Shown: positions 16,620-24,127 of the stretch, piece after piece | Position numbering within the stretch: position 1 is the stretch's first letter | Layout: the number at the start of each line of letters is the position of its first letter | Source: an uncultured Christensenella sp. | GTDB taxonomy: Bacteria; Bacillota; Clostridia; Christensenellales; UBA3700 | NCBI GenBank assembly: GCA_910578245.1 | Contig: CAJTPC010000020.1 | Location: 1-26,150 of the forward strand | Length of the DNA: 26,150 bases | Direction: 5' to 3' | Translations under genes and position numbers: made by a program | The notes under the pieces: model-generated | Database searches by the model: none | The model's input: the letters and a program-made list of their open reading frames with translations, nothing else | Told to the model about the DNA's origin: nothing

Positions 16620-18551
16620 ATGTCATTGAATTATTCGGAAAAAGGCGAAATTATCGTCAAAGAACAATTTCATAAAAAAGTATGTTTTGATGTAGCCAAT
16701 AATCGTATTACTGCTCAATTCGACGGCAGGGGCGGTATTTCAAAGTACGCGGTAATGAATAAGTATTCCGTATTTTCGGCATTCTATTCACTTTATACAA
16801 TCAACGGGCAACCGCTTGAATATATGAGCGATAAGGAAGTGAGAATGCTTGGTAAAAAGCAAGTAACCGCTTTCAGCGAAAAAGGCGCGGATATAGTTAT
16901 TACGCAATTTCTTGATAGAGTTAACAACTGCATCTACGTGGAGAACAAAGTCAGCGCAAAAGAGGATTTGACGTTCAAAAACGTCACCAACTTCGGCATT
17001 GACTTTGCATCTTACGTTCAACAACTTCTTGCCAATAGATTGAATGCGGGCAATATCTCCAAGATAATCGGCGGACTTTTGAAGAAAAAGAAAAAGGGCG
17101 TTCAAGAATTCGACGGTATGACTTACATCAAAGGCGAAGTTATGGGCGACTTTTATATGGACGTAGCCCTCAATGGCAAAGCTGTCGGATTGGAGAGCGA
17201 AAGAGGATTTTACAATCAATTCTCCTATGGCGGAGAAGTCAAAGCCGGAGAAACAAAGACCTTCAGATACGTAATCAGCGCAGGTACGAGAAGCGACTTT
17301 ACGAATTGCGACGTCAAGACGGCGCTCAAAAATTTCGATAATGCTTTGGCGGAGTGCGACGCTTACGCAGACGAGTTGAAATGTCCAAAGCCGTTGGATA
17401 GCGACTTTATGCAAGCCTATTACAAATCATTGCTCAACGCTTCGCTTTCAAATTACAAGGAACTTGGTAAGTTCAAAGGCTTTTTGGCAGGCATTGTATA
17501 TCAATATCCGGCAAGAACGTATTACAGAGACGCGTACTGGACGGTGCTTAGCGTACTTCCTGTCAAGCCGGAACTTGTCCGCAATGAGATTATCACGCTT
17601 GCAAACGGTATAAGCAAAAAAGGCGAATGTCCGTCGGCAGTCAAATTCAACTTCAAGAATTATTGGGGCGACCACTACGATTCTCCGTCATTCTTCGTAC
17701 TTATGCTTTACGATTATCTCGTACATACCAAGGATTTCGCTATTCTAAACGAAAAAGTAAAGGCTGGCAAAGTCATTGACAGCGCAAATCTAGTACTTAA
17801 GAGATTGATGAAAGAAACCGATGAAACGGGACTTTTAGTAAAGGGCGGAGAATACAATCGTCGAGACTGGTGCGACAACGTATTTAGATCGACGTACGTC
17901 ACCTATGACGAGGCTTTGTATGCAAGAGCGCTCTTTGCAATGAGCGAGATTTACAAGGTATGTTATGGCGATGAGGTCAAGGCCAAGGATTACGCAGACA
18001 AGTACGACAAGGTAGTTAAGGCAATCAACGATTTACTTTGGGACGAAGAAAAGGGCTGGTACGTCAACTACAAGAGCGATAAATTTGTCGAGGACAATCT
18101 CTCGATAGACACCGTTGTAATGGTGCTTTTCGGATTGGCGAGCGAAGATAGAGCCGACAGAATGCTCAAGAGTATGCAACAGCTTTTGGAGAGCAAAAAC
18201 AACAAAGAGCAGGGCGCGGGAGACTTCGGCACGCTTTCGGTTTATCCTTTCTACAAGAATACCGAGGACATTGTTCAAAAGTCGTCTTTGCCTTATTATT
18301 ACCACAACGGCGGAGATTGGCCGTATCTCTCTTGCGTATACGCGTACGCAAAGTTGATGAGAGGCATGGACTATATGTATCCGTTGACGAGATGGTTTGA
18401 GTACAATGCGGAGAAGGGCAACTATACTCCTATAGAGTTCTTCTCGCCTATTCATCTGGATGGCTCGATGTTGCAGGCTTGGAGTAGTACGGGCGCGTTC
18501 GTATTAGCGTATCCGGAGGGCGATTTCTTTACTAAGAAGTTGCAAAAGTAG
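16620..18551 (+). CDS. Six-hairpin glycosidase, GDE/MGH1-like
   Basis: Predicted (alpha/alpha)6-barrel glycoside hydrolase of 643 aa. Residues ~1-255 are a beta-rich N-terminal domain. The helical barrel follows, with YRDAYW (D304), YNRRDWCDN (D416) and, near the C terminus, YYYHNGGDWPYL and WFEYNAEKG. These blocks resemble the glycogen-debranching-enzyme and GH63-type group; candidate acids are D304, D416 and the Asp in GGDWP, though I cannot assign the pair. No signal peptide is seen, so it acts in the cytoplasm. It is the last gene before a new promoter and lies 25 bp after the third Gfo/Idh gene. The linkage cleaved is unknown; an alpha-glucosidic or uronate-containing oligosaccharide is possible. 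Confidence 0.82.
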   Translation: MSLNYSEKGEIIVKEQFHKKVCFDVANNRITAQFDGRGGISKYAVMNKYSVFSAFYSLYTINGQPLEYMSDKEVRMLGKKQVTAFSEKGADIVITQFLDRVNNCIYVENKVSAKEDLTFKNVTNFGIDFASYVQQLLANRLNAGNISKIIGGLLKKKKKGVQEFDGMTYIKGEVMGDFYMDVALNGKAVGLESERGFYNQFSYGGEVKAGETKTFRYVISAGTRSDFTNCDVKTALKNFDNALAECDAYADELKCPKPLDSDFMQAYYKSLLNASLSNYKELGKFKGFLAGIVYQYPARTYYRDAYWTVLSVLPVKPELVRNEIITLANGISKKGECPSAVKFNFKNYWGDHYDSPSFFVLMLYDYLVHTKDFAILNEKVKAGKVIDSANLVLKRLMKETDETGLLVKGGEYNRRDWCDNVFRSTYVTYDEALYARALFAMSEIYKVCYGDEVKAKDYADKYDKVVKAINDLLWDEEKGWYVNYKSDKFVEDNLSIDTVVMVLFGLASEDRADRMLKSMQQLLESKNNKEQGAGDFGTLSVYPFYKNTEDIVQKSSLPYYYHNGGDWPYLSCVYAYAKLMRGMDYMYPLTRWFEYNAEKGNYTPIEFFSPIHLDGSMLQAWSSTGAFVLAYPEGDFFTKKLQK

Positions 18552-18614
18552 TTATTTAGTGAAATTTATAACCATGGGGTAATTATATTTTACAAATATT
18601 GTTATATATAAGTA

Positions 18615-18643
18615 TTGAAAAGTACTTTAATATTTGTTATAAT
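18615..18643 (+). promoter_or_regulatory. Promoter of the symporter-lipoprotein unit
   Basis: TTGAAA (18615-18620), a 17-bp spacer, then TATAAT (18638-18643), about 54 bp before the GTG start of the symporter. It shows that transport can be expressed apart from the upstream enzymes. Confidence 0.85.
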
Positions 18644-18696
18644 AAAGAGAAGGGAAATTTTTTTACTTTGCATTTATGCAAGAGGGAGGATCTTGA

Positions 18697-20340
18697 GTGG
18701 AAGAGAACGTTCAACAAGAGGCTGTAGCAGAAGTCTTGCCAATTCAAGAAGAAGCTACGTCTAACAACGCAAGCAACGACGAACTTGCGAACAAAAAGTA
18801 TCTAAAGACGAGAGATTACGTATTCTTTTCGTTGGCAAGATTTGCGTCCAGCGCAGTAACGGGTCTGATACAAGGCTATTTGCTATTTTTCTACACCGTG
18901 TGCGTAGGTATCTCAGCAGGAGCCGTAGGTACGATGTTTTTGGTTTCGAAGATTTTCGATGGACTTAATGACCCGATTATGGGCGTAATAGTTGACCGTA
19001 CGAGAACTAAATGGGGTAAGATGCGTCCGTATCTATTCGGATCGGCTATACCTTGGGGTATAATAACAATCTTGATGTTTATCCCCGATATTTACAGCGG
19101 AATGAATTCCGGCGGAAAGATTGCGTTTATGTGGATTACATACTTGCTGTATTCCATATTGGGTACAGCCGTAGGCGTACCGCTTGACGGACTACCTGCC
19201 GTAGCTTCTCCAAATACAGACGAGAGAGCAAAGATAATCTCCATAAGCCGTATATTGGGAAGTATAGGCGAGCAGTCGGCGCTAGTGCTTTTGACGTTGT
19301 TCCTAGTCATTACAAAGGACAATTATTCTTATTCATATATGCTTATGGCGGTGATTATAGGCATACTCGGACCGTTGTTCATGCTTCTTGGCGCGAAGTT
19401 CATAAAAGAAAGATTAGAGCCTACTTCCCGTACGCCTAATATACTCGAAGGCTTCAAGTATCTATTCAAAAACAAGCAGTTCATGCTGTTGATACTTTCC
19501 AACTTGTTGACTTTCTTCCGTAACTTCGTATCGGCGATGATTATTTACGTAGTATCGTACATATACGCGCAAGGTTCTTTGCAGATTTTGTTCTCGATTC
19601 CGGGAGCCGTAGCGTCAATGATAGGTATGATGATTGCGCCTAAACTTCGCAAGTTGATGGACAGTAAAAAGCTATTTATAATGGCTACAATATGGCACTC
19701 GGTCGCTCTGGCGTTGATATTCTTCATATATATCATAGGCGGAAAGTCGTGGATACTGGTAGCAATCTTGATGTTTGTAGCAATGATACCGGTAGGTATC
19801 CTCAACGTCATACCGCACCTTATGGCTACCGATACGCTTGACTACTGGGAAGATAAGACGGGAGATAGATGCGAGGGTATCACTTTCTCGCTCATGAGTT
19901 TGCGTTCTAAGGTGTCATCTGGACTTAAGGACTACACGATGAGCTATTTGCTCGTATTCTTCGGCTTCTCGCAAGCGTTGCCGTTCTTGAACGACCACAC
20001 GCCGGTACAGTCAGATTTCACAAAGTTAGGTTTGTTCTCTATCTATACGATAATACCTGCCGTACTCAACTTGGTTTCCATTGTGCCGATTCTTTTCTAC
20101 AAGTTAAGCGGAAAGAAGATGGCGGAAATTCAAGGCAGACTTGCGGTTAAGCGACTTGAGGACGCAAAGAAATTGGAAGGCGTCTTAGATGAAGAAACCA
20201 CTAAGGGCGAAACGGACGTATATTCCGTAGTCGCTGAAGAAGAGAGAAAGCAGGAGATTGAAGAAGAACTTCAAAGCATAAAAGAAGAATTAACTACCGA
20301 TGATATAAAGACGGCAGAAGAGAATAAGGAGGAAAAATAA
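18697..20340 (+). CDS. GPH-family sugar:cation symporter (MelB-like)
   Basis: Predicted cation-coupled importer of glycosides, pentosides or hexuronides, 547 aa, about 12 membrane helices. The GPH signature is intact: FDGLNDPIMG with D88 and D92 (matching the cation-site aspartates of MelB) and VDRTRTKWGKMRPY with D100. A hydrophilic N-terminal segment of ~35 residues and an acidic C-terminal tail of ~75 residues, rich in E and K, are longer than in typical members. The start is GTG at 18697, seven bases after GGGAGG. The stop overlaps the start of the lipoprotein gene by one base (TAATG). Given its neighbours, the cargo is likely the oligosaccharide or uronoside used by the enzymes upstream. 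Confidence 0.93.
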   Translation: MEENVQQEAVAEVLPIQEEATSNNASNDELANKKYLKTRDYVFFSLARFASSAVTGLIQGYLLFFYTVCVGISAGAVGTMFLVSKIFDGLNDPIMGVIVDRTRTKWGKMRPYLFGSAIPWGIITILMFIPDIYSGMNSGGKIAFMWITYLLYSILGTAVGVPLDGLPAVASPNTDERAKIISISRILGSIGEQSALVLLTLFLVITKDNYSYSYMLMAVIIGILGPLFMLLGAKFIKERLEPTSRTPNILEGFKYLFKNKQFMLLILSNLLTFFRNFVSAMIIYVVSYIYAQGSLQILFSIPGAVASMIGMMIAPKLRKLMDSKKLFIMATIWHSVALALIFFIYIIGGKSWILVAILMFVAMIPVGILNVIPHLMATDTLDYWEDKTGDRCEGITFSLMSLRSKVSSGLKDYTMSYLLVFFGFSQALPFLNDHTPVQSDFTKLGLFSIYTIIPAVLNLVSIVPILFYKLSGKKMAEIQGRLAVKRLEDAKKLEGVLDEETTKGETDVYSVVAEEERKQEIEEELQSIKEELTTDDIKTAEENKEEK

Positions 20341-21269
20341 TGAAAGCTAGAAAGAAATTTTTGATTATTACCTCAATAGTATTGCTTGTCGTTATGACCT
20401 GTTGCTTCTTTGTAGGTTGCAAGAGCGCGGAAGAGAAAGAAAAAGAGTATTACGATAAAGTAGCGGCGGCTGTAACAAAGACTGTCGGGACGCTTGATAC
20501 TTTGACCAATAACTTGTTCAGCAAGGGGTGGAGCGCAAGTTTTATGTATGCGTACACCTATTACGGAATTAAAGAAAACGGTGTAATCACGCCCAATACG
20601 GTTACCCGTGGCGATAAGGATAAAAAGGGATGGCTAAAAGGCTCTAGTGAATTTGTACACTTTATGTATTTTGAGGTAGATTACACAAATGAGAGTAACT
20701 ACACAATCAAGACTACGACCTTTGAAGATACCGACAGAAAGACTTATTACAACAATAAGGACAAAGTCAAGAATTTTGAGAAGAAATTTAAGGTGCTTGA
20801 CAAACTTACGTATGAGGTAAAGGACGGAGCGGAGAGCGGAGTGCTTGCAGACGGATTTAATCCTTTGAACGTAATCAAAATCTATACCGATAATGAGATT
20901 ATTATCAAAAACGGTATCAGCGCAAGCGACAACTTCAGAATCTATACGCACTTTATGAGAATAGAGTCCAGACAAGTTTACGGCGAGAGGGGAATCGAAA
21001 TAGAGAAAGCAAAGGACGATGACGGCAACGTATATTGGACGGGTTACGGCGAAGACATCTCGTATAATTGGGATAAAGTGTACGGAATGAACAACAATCG
21101 TTTGACGGTGCTTTACAGCAAGGGTAAGAGCAGAATCAATCAGTTGGAGATTTACAACGAGAGAGTTTTGTCTTATTATACCGAGAAAGACAAAGTCGAT
21201 ACGTCTTTGGTGCTAAAAGCCGACGTAGTCGCTTATGACGAAATGGTTGTCAAGTTTGAGTACAAGTAA
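20340..21269 (+). CDS. Lipoprotein of unknown function
   Basis: Protein of 309 aa with a clear lipoprotein signal: KARKK, a hydrophobic stretch (residues 7-25) and a lipobox FVGC with C27 as the modified residue. I do not recognise the mature part. It is rich in K, Y, N and D, looks beta-strand rich, and has no transporter-binding-protein motif that I can see. It is translationally coupled to the GPH symporter and followed by a strong terminator, so the two form a two-gene unit. It should sit on the outer face of the membrane, perhaps helping the symporter capture sugar; that role is inference only. Confidence 0.85.
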   Translation: MKARKKFLIITSIVLLVVMTCCFFVGCKSAEEKEKEYYDKVAAAVTKTVGTLDTLTNNLFSKGWSASFMYAYTYYGIKENGVITPNTVTRGDKDKKGWLKGSSEFVHFMYFEVDYTNESNYTIKTTTFEDTDRKTYYNNKDKVKNFEKKFKVLDKLTYEVKDGAESGVLADGFNPLNVIKIYTDNEIIIKNGISASDNFRIYTHFMRIESRQVYGERGIEIEKAKDDDGNVYWTGYGEDISYNWDKVYGMNNNRLTVLYSKGKSRINQLEIYNERVLSYYTEKDKVDTSLVLKADVVAYDEMVVKFEYK

Positions 21270-21295
21270 AATCGCTTAGACGTAAGCAAACGTAT

Positions 21296-21327
21296 AAAAG
21301 GTATGTCCGAAAGGGCATACCTTTTTT
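21296..21327 (+). terminator. Rho-independent terminator after the lipoprotein gene
   Basis: A 13-bp stem, AAAAGGTATGTCC with GGGCATACCTTTT (one G-T pair), closed by a GAAA tetraloop and ending in a run of six T. Confidence 0.93.
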
Positions 21328-21397
21328 ATATAATATCACACAAATTTATTAGAAAATAAGTAATCTGAAAATTTTTGAAAAATCTATATTATTTTTC

Positions 21398-21425
21398 TTT
21401 ACTTTTTCTGCAGAAGTTGTATAAT
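21398..21425 (+). promoter_or_regulatory. Promoter of the MATE gene
   Basis: TATAAT at 21420-21425 with a partial -35 TTTACT at 21398-21403 (16-bp spacer), about 53 bp before the ATG. The -10 is perfect; the -35 is weak. Confidence 0.6.
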
Positions 21426-21477
21426 TACATACGAATTGAGAGGGTGGGAAATTATAGTTCTTAATTCGGAGAAAACT

Positions 21478-22875
21478 ATGGTCAAGAATTTGACGAAGGG
21501 CAGAGAGCTCAAGCAGATTATATTATTTGCATTGCCTATTTTTATCGGCAACGTATTTCAACAACTCTACAGTATGGTAGACAATATCATTGTCGGCAAC
21601 ACTTTAGGCGAAAATGCTTTTGCAGGCGTTGGCGCGACTACGTCGCTTGCCTTTTTGATAATTGGTTTTGTGCAAGGACTTACTGCAGGCTTCGCTGTCA
21701 AGACAAGCCAATACTTTGGCAATCAAGACGAAGAGAAAGTCAAGGCGAGCGTTGCTGCTTCTATCGTTTTGAGCGCAATTTTGACTGTAGTATTGACGAT
21801 TGCCAGCGTATTAACCACGATGCCTATTCTTCGCATAATGCAGACGCCTGAAGAAATTATCGGCTATTCGTACGACTATATAGTAATCGTATTTGCAGGC
21901 TTGGGCGCAACTATGCTTTACAATTTGGTATCAAGCATATTAAGGGCGCTTGGCGACAGCAAAGTTCCGCTTTTGTTTTTGGTAATGGCGTCTATCATCA
22001 ACGTAGGACTTGACTTACTCTTTATCATCGTATTCAAAATGGGCGTAGCCGGCGCAGGATGGGCGACGATAATTTCTCAACTTATTTCCGGTATAGCTTG
22101 CGCAATCTATATGTTCAAGAAATACGAGATTTTAAGACTTTCCCGTCGTCATTTCAAGATGACTTTCAAGTTTTGTTGGGAACATTTGAAAGTAGGCTTG
22201 CCAATGGCTGTTCAATATTCTATAATAGCAATAGGTATTATGGTACAGCAAACCGCTCTTAATTCTTTCGGTAAGTTGTACGTAAGCGCTTATACCGCGT
22301 CAAGCAAGATAGATAGCATTGTTACGCAAGCGCTTGTCGCTATGGGCAGCGCAGTAGCTACGTTCGTAGGTCAGAACTACGGAGCAGGCAAGATAGACAG
22401 AATCAAAAAGGGCGTAAACCAAGCAATGGCTGTCAGCGTTGGACTGGCAATAGTAAGCGGAATAATAGTATACTTTGGCTCTGATATATTGACAGGCTTG
22501 TTTGTAGAGAATCCAAGCGCGCAGATGCTGGCATTGTCGAAAAAATATCTATTTTGGCAGGGAGTATTCTATATCGGTCTTGCTGTGATTTACGTTTATC
22601 GCAACGCATTGCAGGGTATGGGGTACAGTATTTTGACGACCGTAGGCGGAGTAGTAGAATTGGGTATGCGAATACTTGCGTCGCTGTTGTTGGTCAAAGT
22701 ATGGAGCTATATGGGACTTTGCGTATCCAATCCTTGCGCATGGCTGGGAGTAGACGTCTTGTATCTCGTAAGCTATTATCTATTGATTAACTTTAAGTAT
22801 AAAAAGGTATACGCGCGTAATAATATTAAGATAGCGGATAGATTTCCAAAGCCTAAGGAAGTCAAACGTGCATAA
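21478..22875 (+). CDS. MATE-family multidrug/organic-ion efflux transporter
   Basis: Cation-coupled antiporter, 465 aa with about 12 membrane helices in two similar halves, typical of the family. The first half opens with FIGNVFQQLYSMVDNIIVG and ALGDSKVPL, the second with GLPMAVQYS and VGQNYGAG, all MATE signatures. I chose the ATG at 21478 since GGAG (21468-21471) is six bases upstream; the longer TTG reading from 21436 has no suitable ribosome site at that distance. The substrate is unknown, and nothing links it to the sugar genes. It is followed after 12 bp by the small Cys-rich protein, likely in the same transcript. Confidence 0.93.
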   Translation: MVKNLTKGRELKQIILFALPIFIGNVFQQLYSMVDNIIVGNTLGENAFAGVGATTSLAFLIIGFVQGLTAGFAVKTSQYFGNQDEEKVKASVAASIVLSAILTVVLTIASVLTTMPILRIMQTPEEIIGYSYDYIVIVFAGLGATMLYNLVSSILRALGDSKVPLLFLVMASIINVGLDLLFIIVFKMGVAGAGWATIISQLISGIACAIYMFKKYEILRLSRRHFKMTFKFCWEHLKVGLPMAVQYSIIAIGIMVQQTALNSFGKLYVSAYTASSKIDSIVTQALVAMGSAVATFVGQNYGAGKIDRIKKGVNQAMAVSVGLAIVSGIIVYFGSDILTGLFVENPSAQMLALSKKYLFWQGVFYIGLAVIYVYRNALQGMGYSILTTVGGVVELGMRILASLLLVKVWSYMGLCVSNPCAWLGVDVLYLVSYYLLINFKYKKVYARNNIKIADRFPKPKEVKRA

Positions 22876-22887
22876 CGGAGGGAAAAT

Positions 22888-23085
22888 ATGGTAAGATTGA
22901 ATGAAAATAAAGAGATAGTAGACGCAATCAAAGAGGGATTGAAAGCGCGCGGAGGTTACTGCCCATGTCGCGTGGAAATGATAGAGGAAAATAAGTGCGT
23001 CTGCAAAGAGTTTAGAGAGCAGATAGCCGACCCGAAATTTGAGGGATACTGTCATTGCGGACTATACTACAAATCCAACGACTGA
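22888..23085 (+). CDS. Short ferredoxin-thioredoxin reductase catalytic-chain homologue
   Basis: Protein of 65 aa with three C-x-C pairs: CPC (C25, C27), CVC (C37, C39) and CHC (C55, C57), the order and spacing of the FTR catalytic beta chain, which holds a 4Fe-4S cluster and a redox-active disulfide. It is shorter than plant or archaeal FTR beta (about 110 aa), and the first CPC to CVC gap is reduced. Such short forms are common in anaerobic Bacillota and have no firm function. The ribosome site is CGGAGGG. It sits downstream of the MATE gene and upstream of ssrA. Confidence 0.85.
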   Translation: MVRLNENKEIVDAIKEGLKARGGYCPCRVEMIEENKCVCKEFREQIADPKFEGYCHCGLYYKSND

Positions 23086-23116
23086 AAATTTAAGAAGATA
23101 TAATTTTAATAACGTC

Positions 23117-23145
23117 TTGACAAAACTCTAATCAATACATATAAT
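23117..23145 (+). promoter_or_regulatory. Consensus promoter of ssrA
   Basis: TTGACA (23117-23122), exactly 17 bp, then TATAAT (23140-23145): a perfect sigma-70-type match. The start would be near 23152, leaving a short leader to be removed from the tmRNA. Confidence 0.93.
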
Positions 23146-23168
23146 ACTATTGTTACCAATTTATTAAT

Positions 23169-23515
23169 GGGGCTGTACCGGATTCGATGGGGAAGTAGGT
23201 ACGGTATAAGCATGCCGAAGGCTCGACTTCGTAAAAACGGAAAATTAAAATTAAACGCAAATAACAACAAAGAATTGGCTTTCGCTGCCTAATCGGCCGT
23301 AGCCTGTCGCCCCAAGAATCCACGGCTTGGGATACGGCATCAACAAGTGGAAAGGGTCGGGCGTACACGCCTTTACCGTCCGACAATACTAAAGGCTTGC
23401 CGAAGCGTTGCTCCGTGAATAGAGAACGTCAGGGACTAAAATATGTTCAATAAGCATGTAGAAAGTGTCGTATGAGCTTTTTCAGACAGGGGTTCAACTC
23501 CCCTCAGTTCCACCA
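23169..23515 (+). ncRNA. ssrA: Transfer-messenger RNA (tmRNA)
   Basis: Rescues stalled ribosomes with SmpB and tags the protein for breakdown. The 5' end GGGGCTG pairs with CAGTTCC at the 3' end to form the seven-base acceptor stem, followed by A and an encoded CCA. The T arm GGGGTTCAACTCCCC is intact. The reading frame at 23257-23292 starts at the GCA resume codon and encodes the tag ANNNKELAFAA followed by TAA. It is the one-piece form, 347 nt. Note the unusual tag end AFAA, where ALAA is commoner. Confidence 0.97.
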
Positions 23516-23520
23516 ATAAA

Positions 23521-23660
23521 GTAGATAAAAGATAATAGATAATAAATAAGAGATAAGAATTATGGTAGCAGAATACAGTTTGCCACTATGCGCTATTATC
23601 TTTTATTTCTTATTTCTTATTTCTTATCTTTTATCTAAAGAGATCTATTATCTAAAGAGG
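23521..23660. repeat. Inverted repeat built from AGATAAG/AAATAAG heptamers
   Basis: Left arm 23521-23560 reads AGATAA(G/A) units on the plus strand; right arm 23593-23654 carries the same units on the minus strand (TTATTTC, TTATCTT). Between them, ATGGTAGCAGA (23562-23572) pairs with GTTTGCCACTAT (23578-23589), allowing one mismatch and G-U pairs, so the transcript can fold as one long imperfect hairpin. It lies between the ssrA 3' end and a four-helix-bundle gene, and may help end or process the ssrA transcript. The units match those at 11066-11152. Confidence 0.8.
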
Positions 23661-23665
23661 AACCA

Positions 23666-24016
23666 ATGTCACAAGACAACGTATTACAAGAAAAGTCTTT
23701 GCTTTTTGCAGTGAGAATAGTAAAATTACACAAATTTCTTTGCAAAGAAAAACATGAAACAATAATTTCCAAGCAGTTGATTCGTAGCGGAACTAGCATA
23801 GGCGCTAATATTAACGAAGCTACCTATGGTGTAAGTAAAGCCGACTTTATTTCTAAATTACATATTGCATTAAAAGAAACAGCGGAATCAGAATATTGGA
23901 TAAGACTACTTGCCCTTACAGAATATATTTCGGAAAGTGAAAGTAATTCTATTCTTGAGGACTGCTTAGAAATTAAACGTATTCTTATCGCAACGCTAAA
24001 AAACTCAAAAGCATAA
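23666..24016 (+). CDS. Four-helix-bundle protein (23S rRNA IVS-protein family)
   Basis: Protein of 116 aa with the family core SKQLIRSGTSIGANINEA, then KADFISKLHIALKETAESEYWIRLL and a C-terminal helix. Family members were first noted in intervening sequences of 23S rRNA genes; related proteins (Avd) serve diversity-generating retroelements. Neither setting applies here: no rRNA, reverse transcriptase or template repeat is present. Its function is unknown. The ribosome site AAGAGG precedes the ATG, immediately after the heptamer inverted repeat. The gene may travel with that repeat. Confidence 0.9.
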   Translation: MSQDNVLQEKSLLFAVRIVKLHKFLCKEKHETIISKQLIRSGTSIGANINEATYGVSKADFISKLHIALKETAESEYWIRLLALTEYISESESNSILEDCLEIKRILIATLKNSKA

Positions 24017-24066
24017 AGATTTTCATAATTAAATTTTGTAAATTTCATATTTATTAAAAATTAGTA

Positions 24067-24096
24067 TTGACTTAACGGTTGAAATAATTATATAAT
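24067..24096 (+). promoter_or_regulatory. Promoter of the second GPH-like transporter
   Basis: TTGACT (24067-24072), an 18-bp spacer, then TATAAT (24091-24096), 31 bp before the ATG. Confidence 0.8.
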
Positions 24097-24127
24097 AGAA
24101 GTAACGACTTTGCTTTATGGGGGGATT

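Noticed and set aside
21436..21477. N-terminal extension of the MATE protein from a TTG
   Set aside because: The ATG at 21478 has a well-placed GGAG, and the extension would add residues not typical of the family.
23153..23386. 77-residue antisense frame
   Set aside because: It lies within the tmRNA gene, whose acceptor stem and tag frame are clear.
23521..24016. Diversity-generating retroelement, because the four-helix protein resembles Avd
   Set aside because: No reverse transcriptase, template repeat or variable target gene is present.
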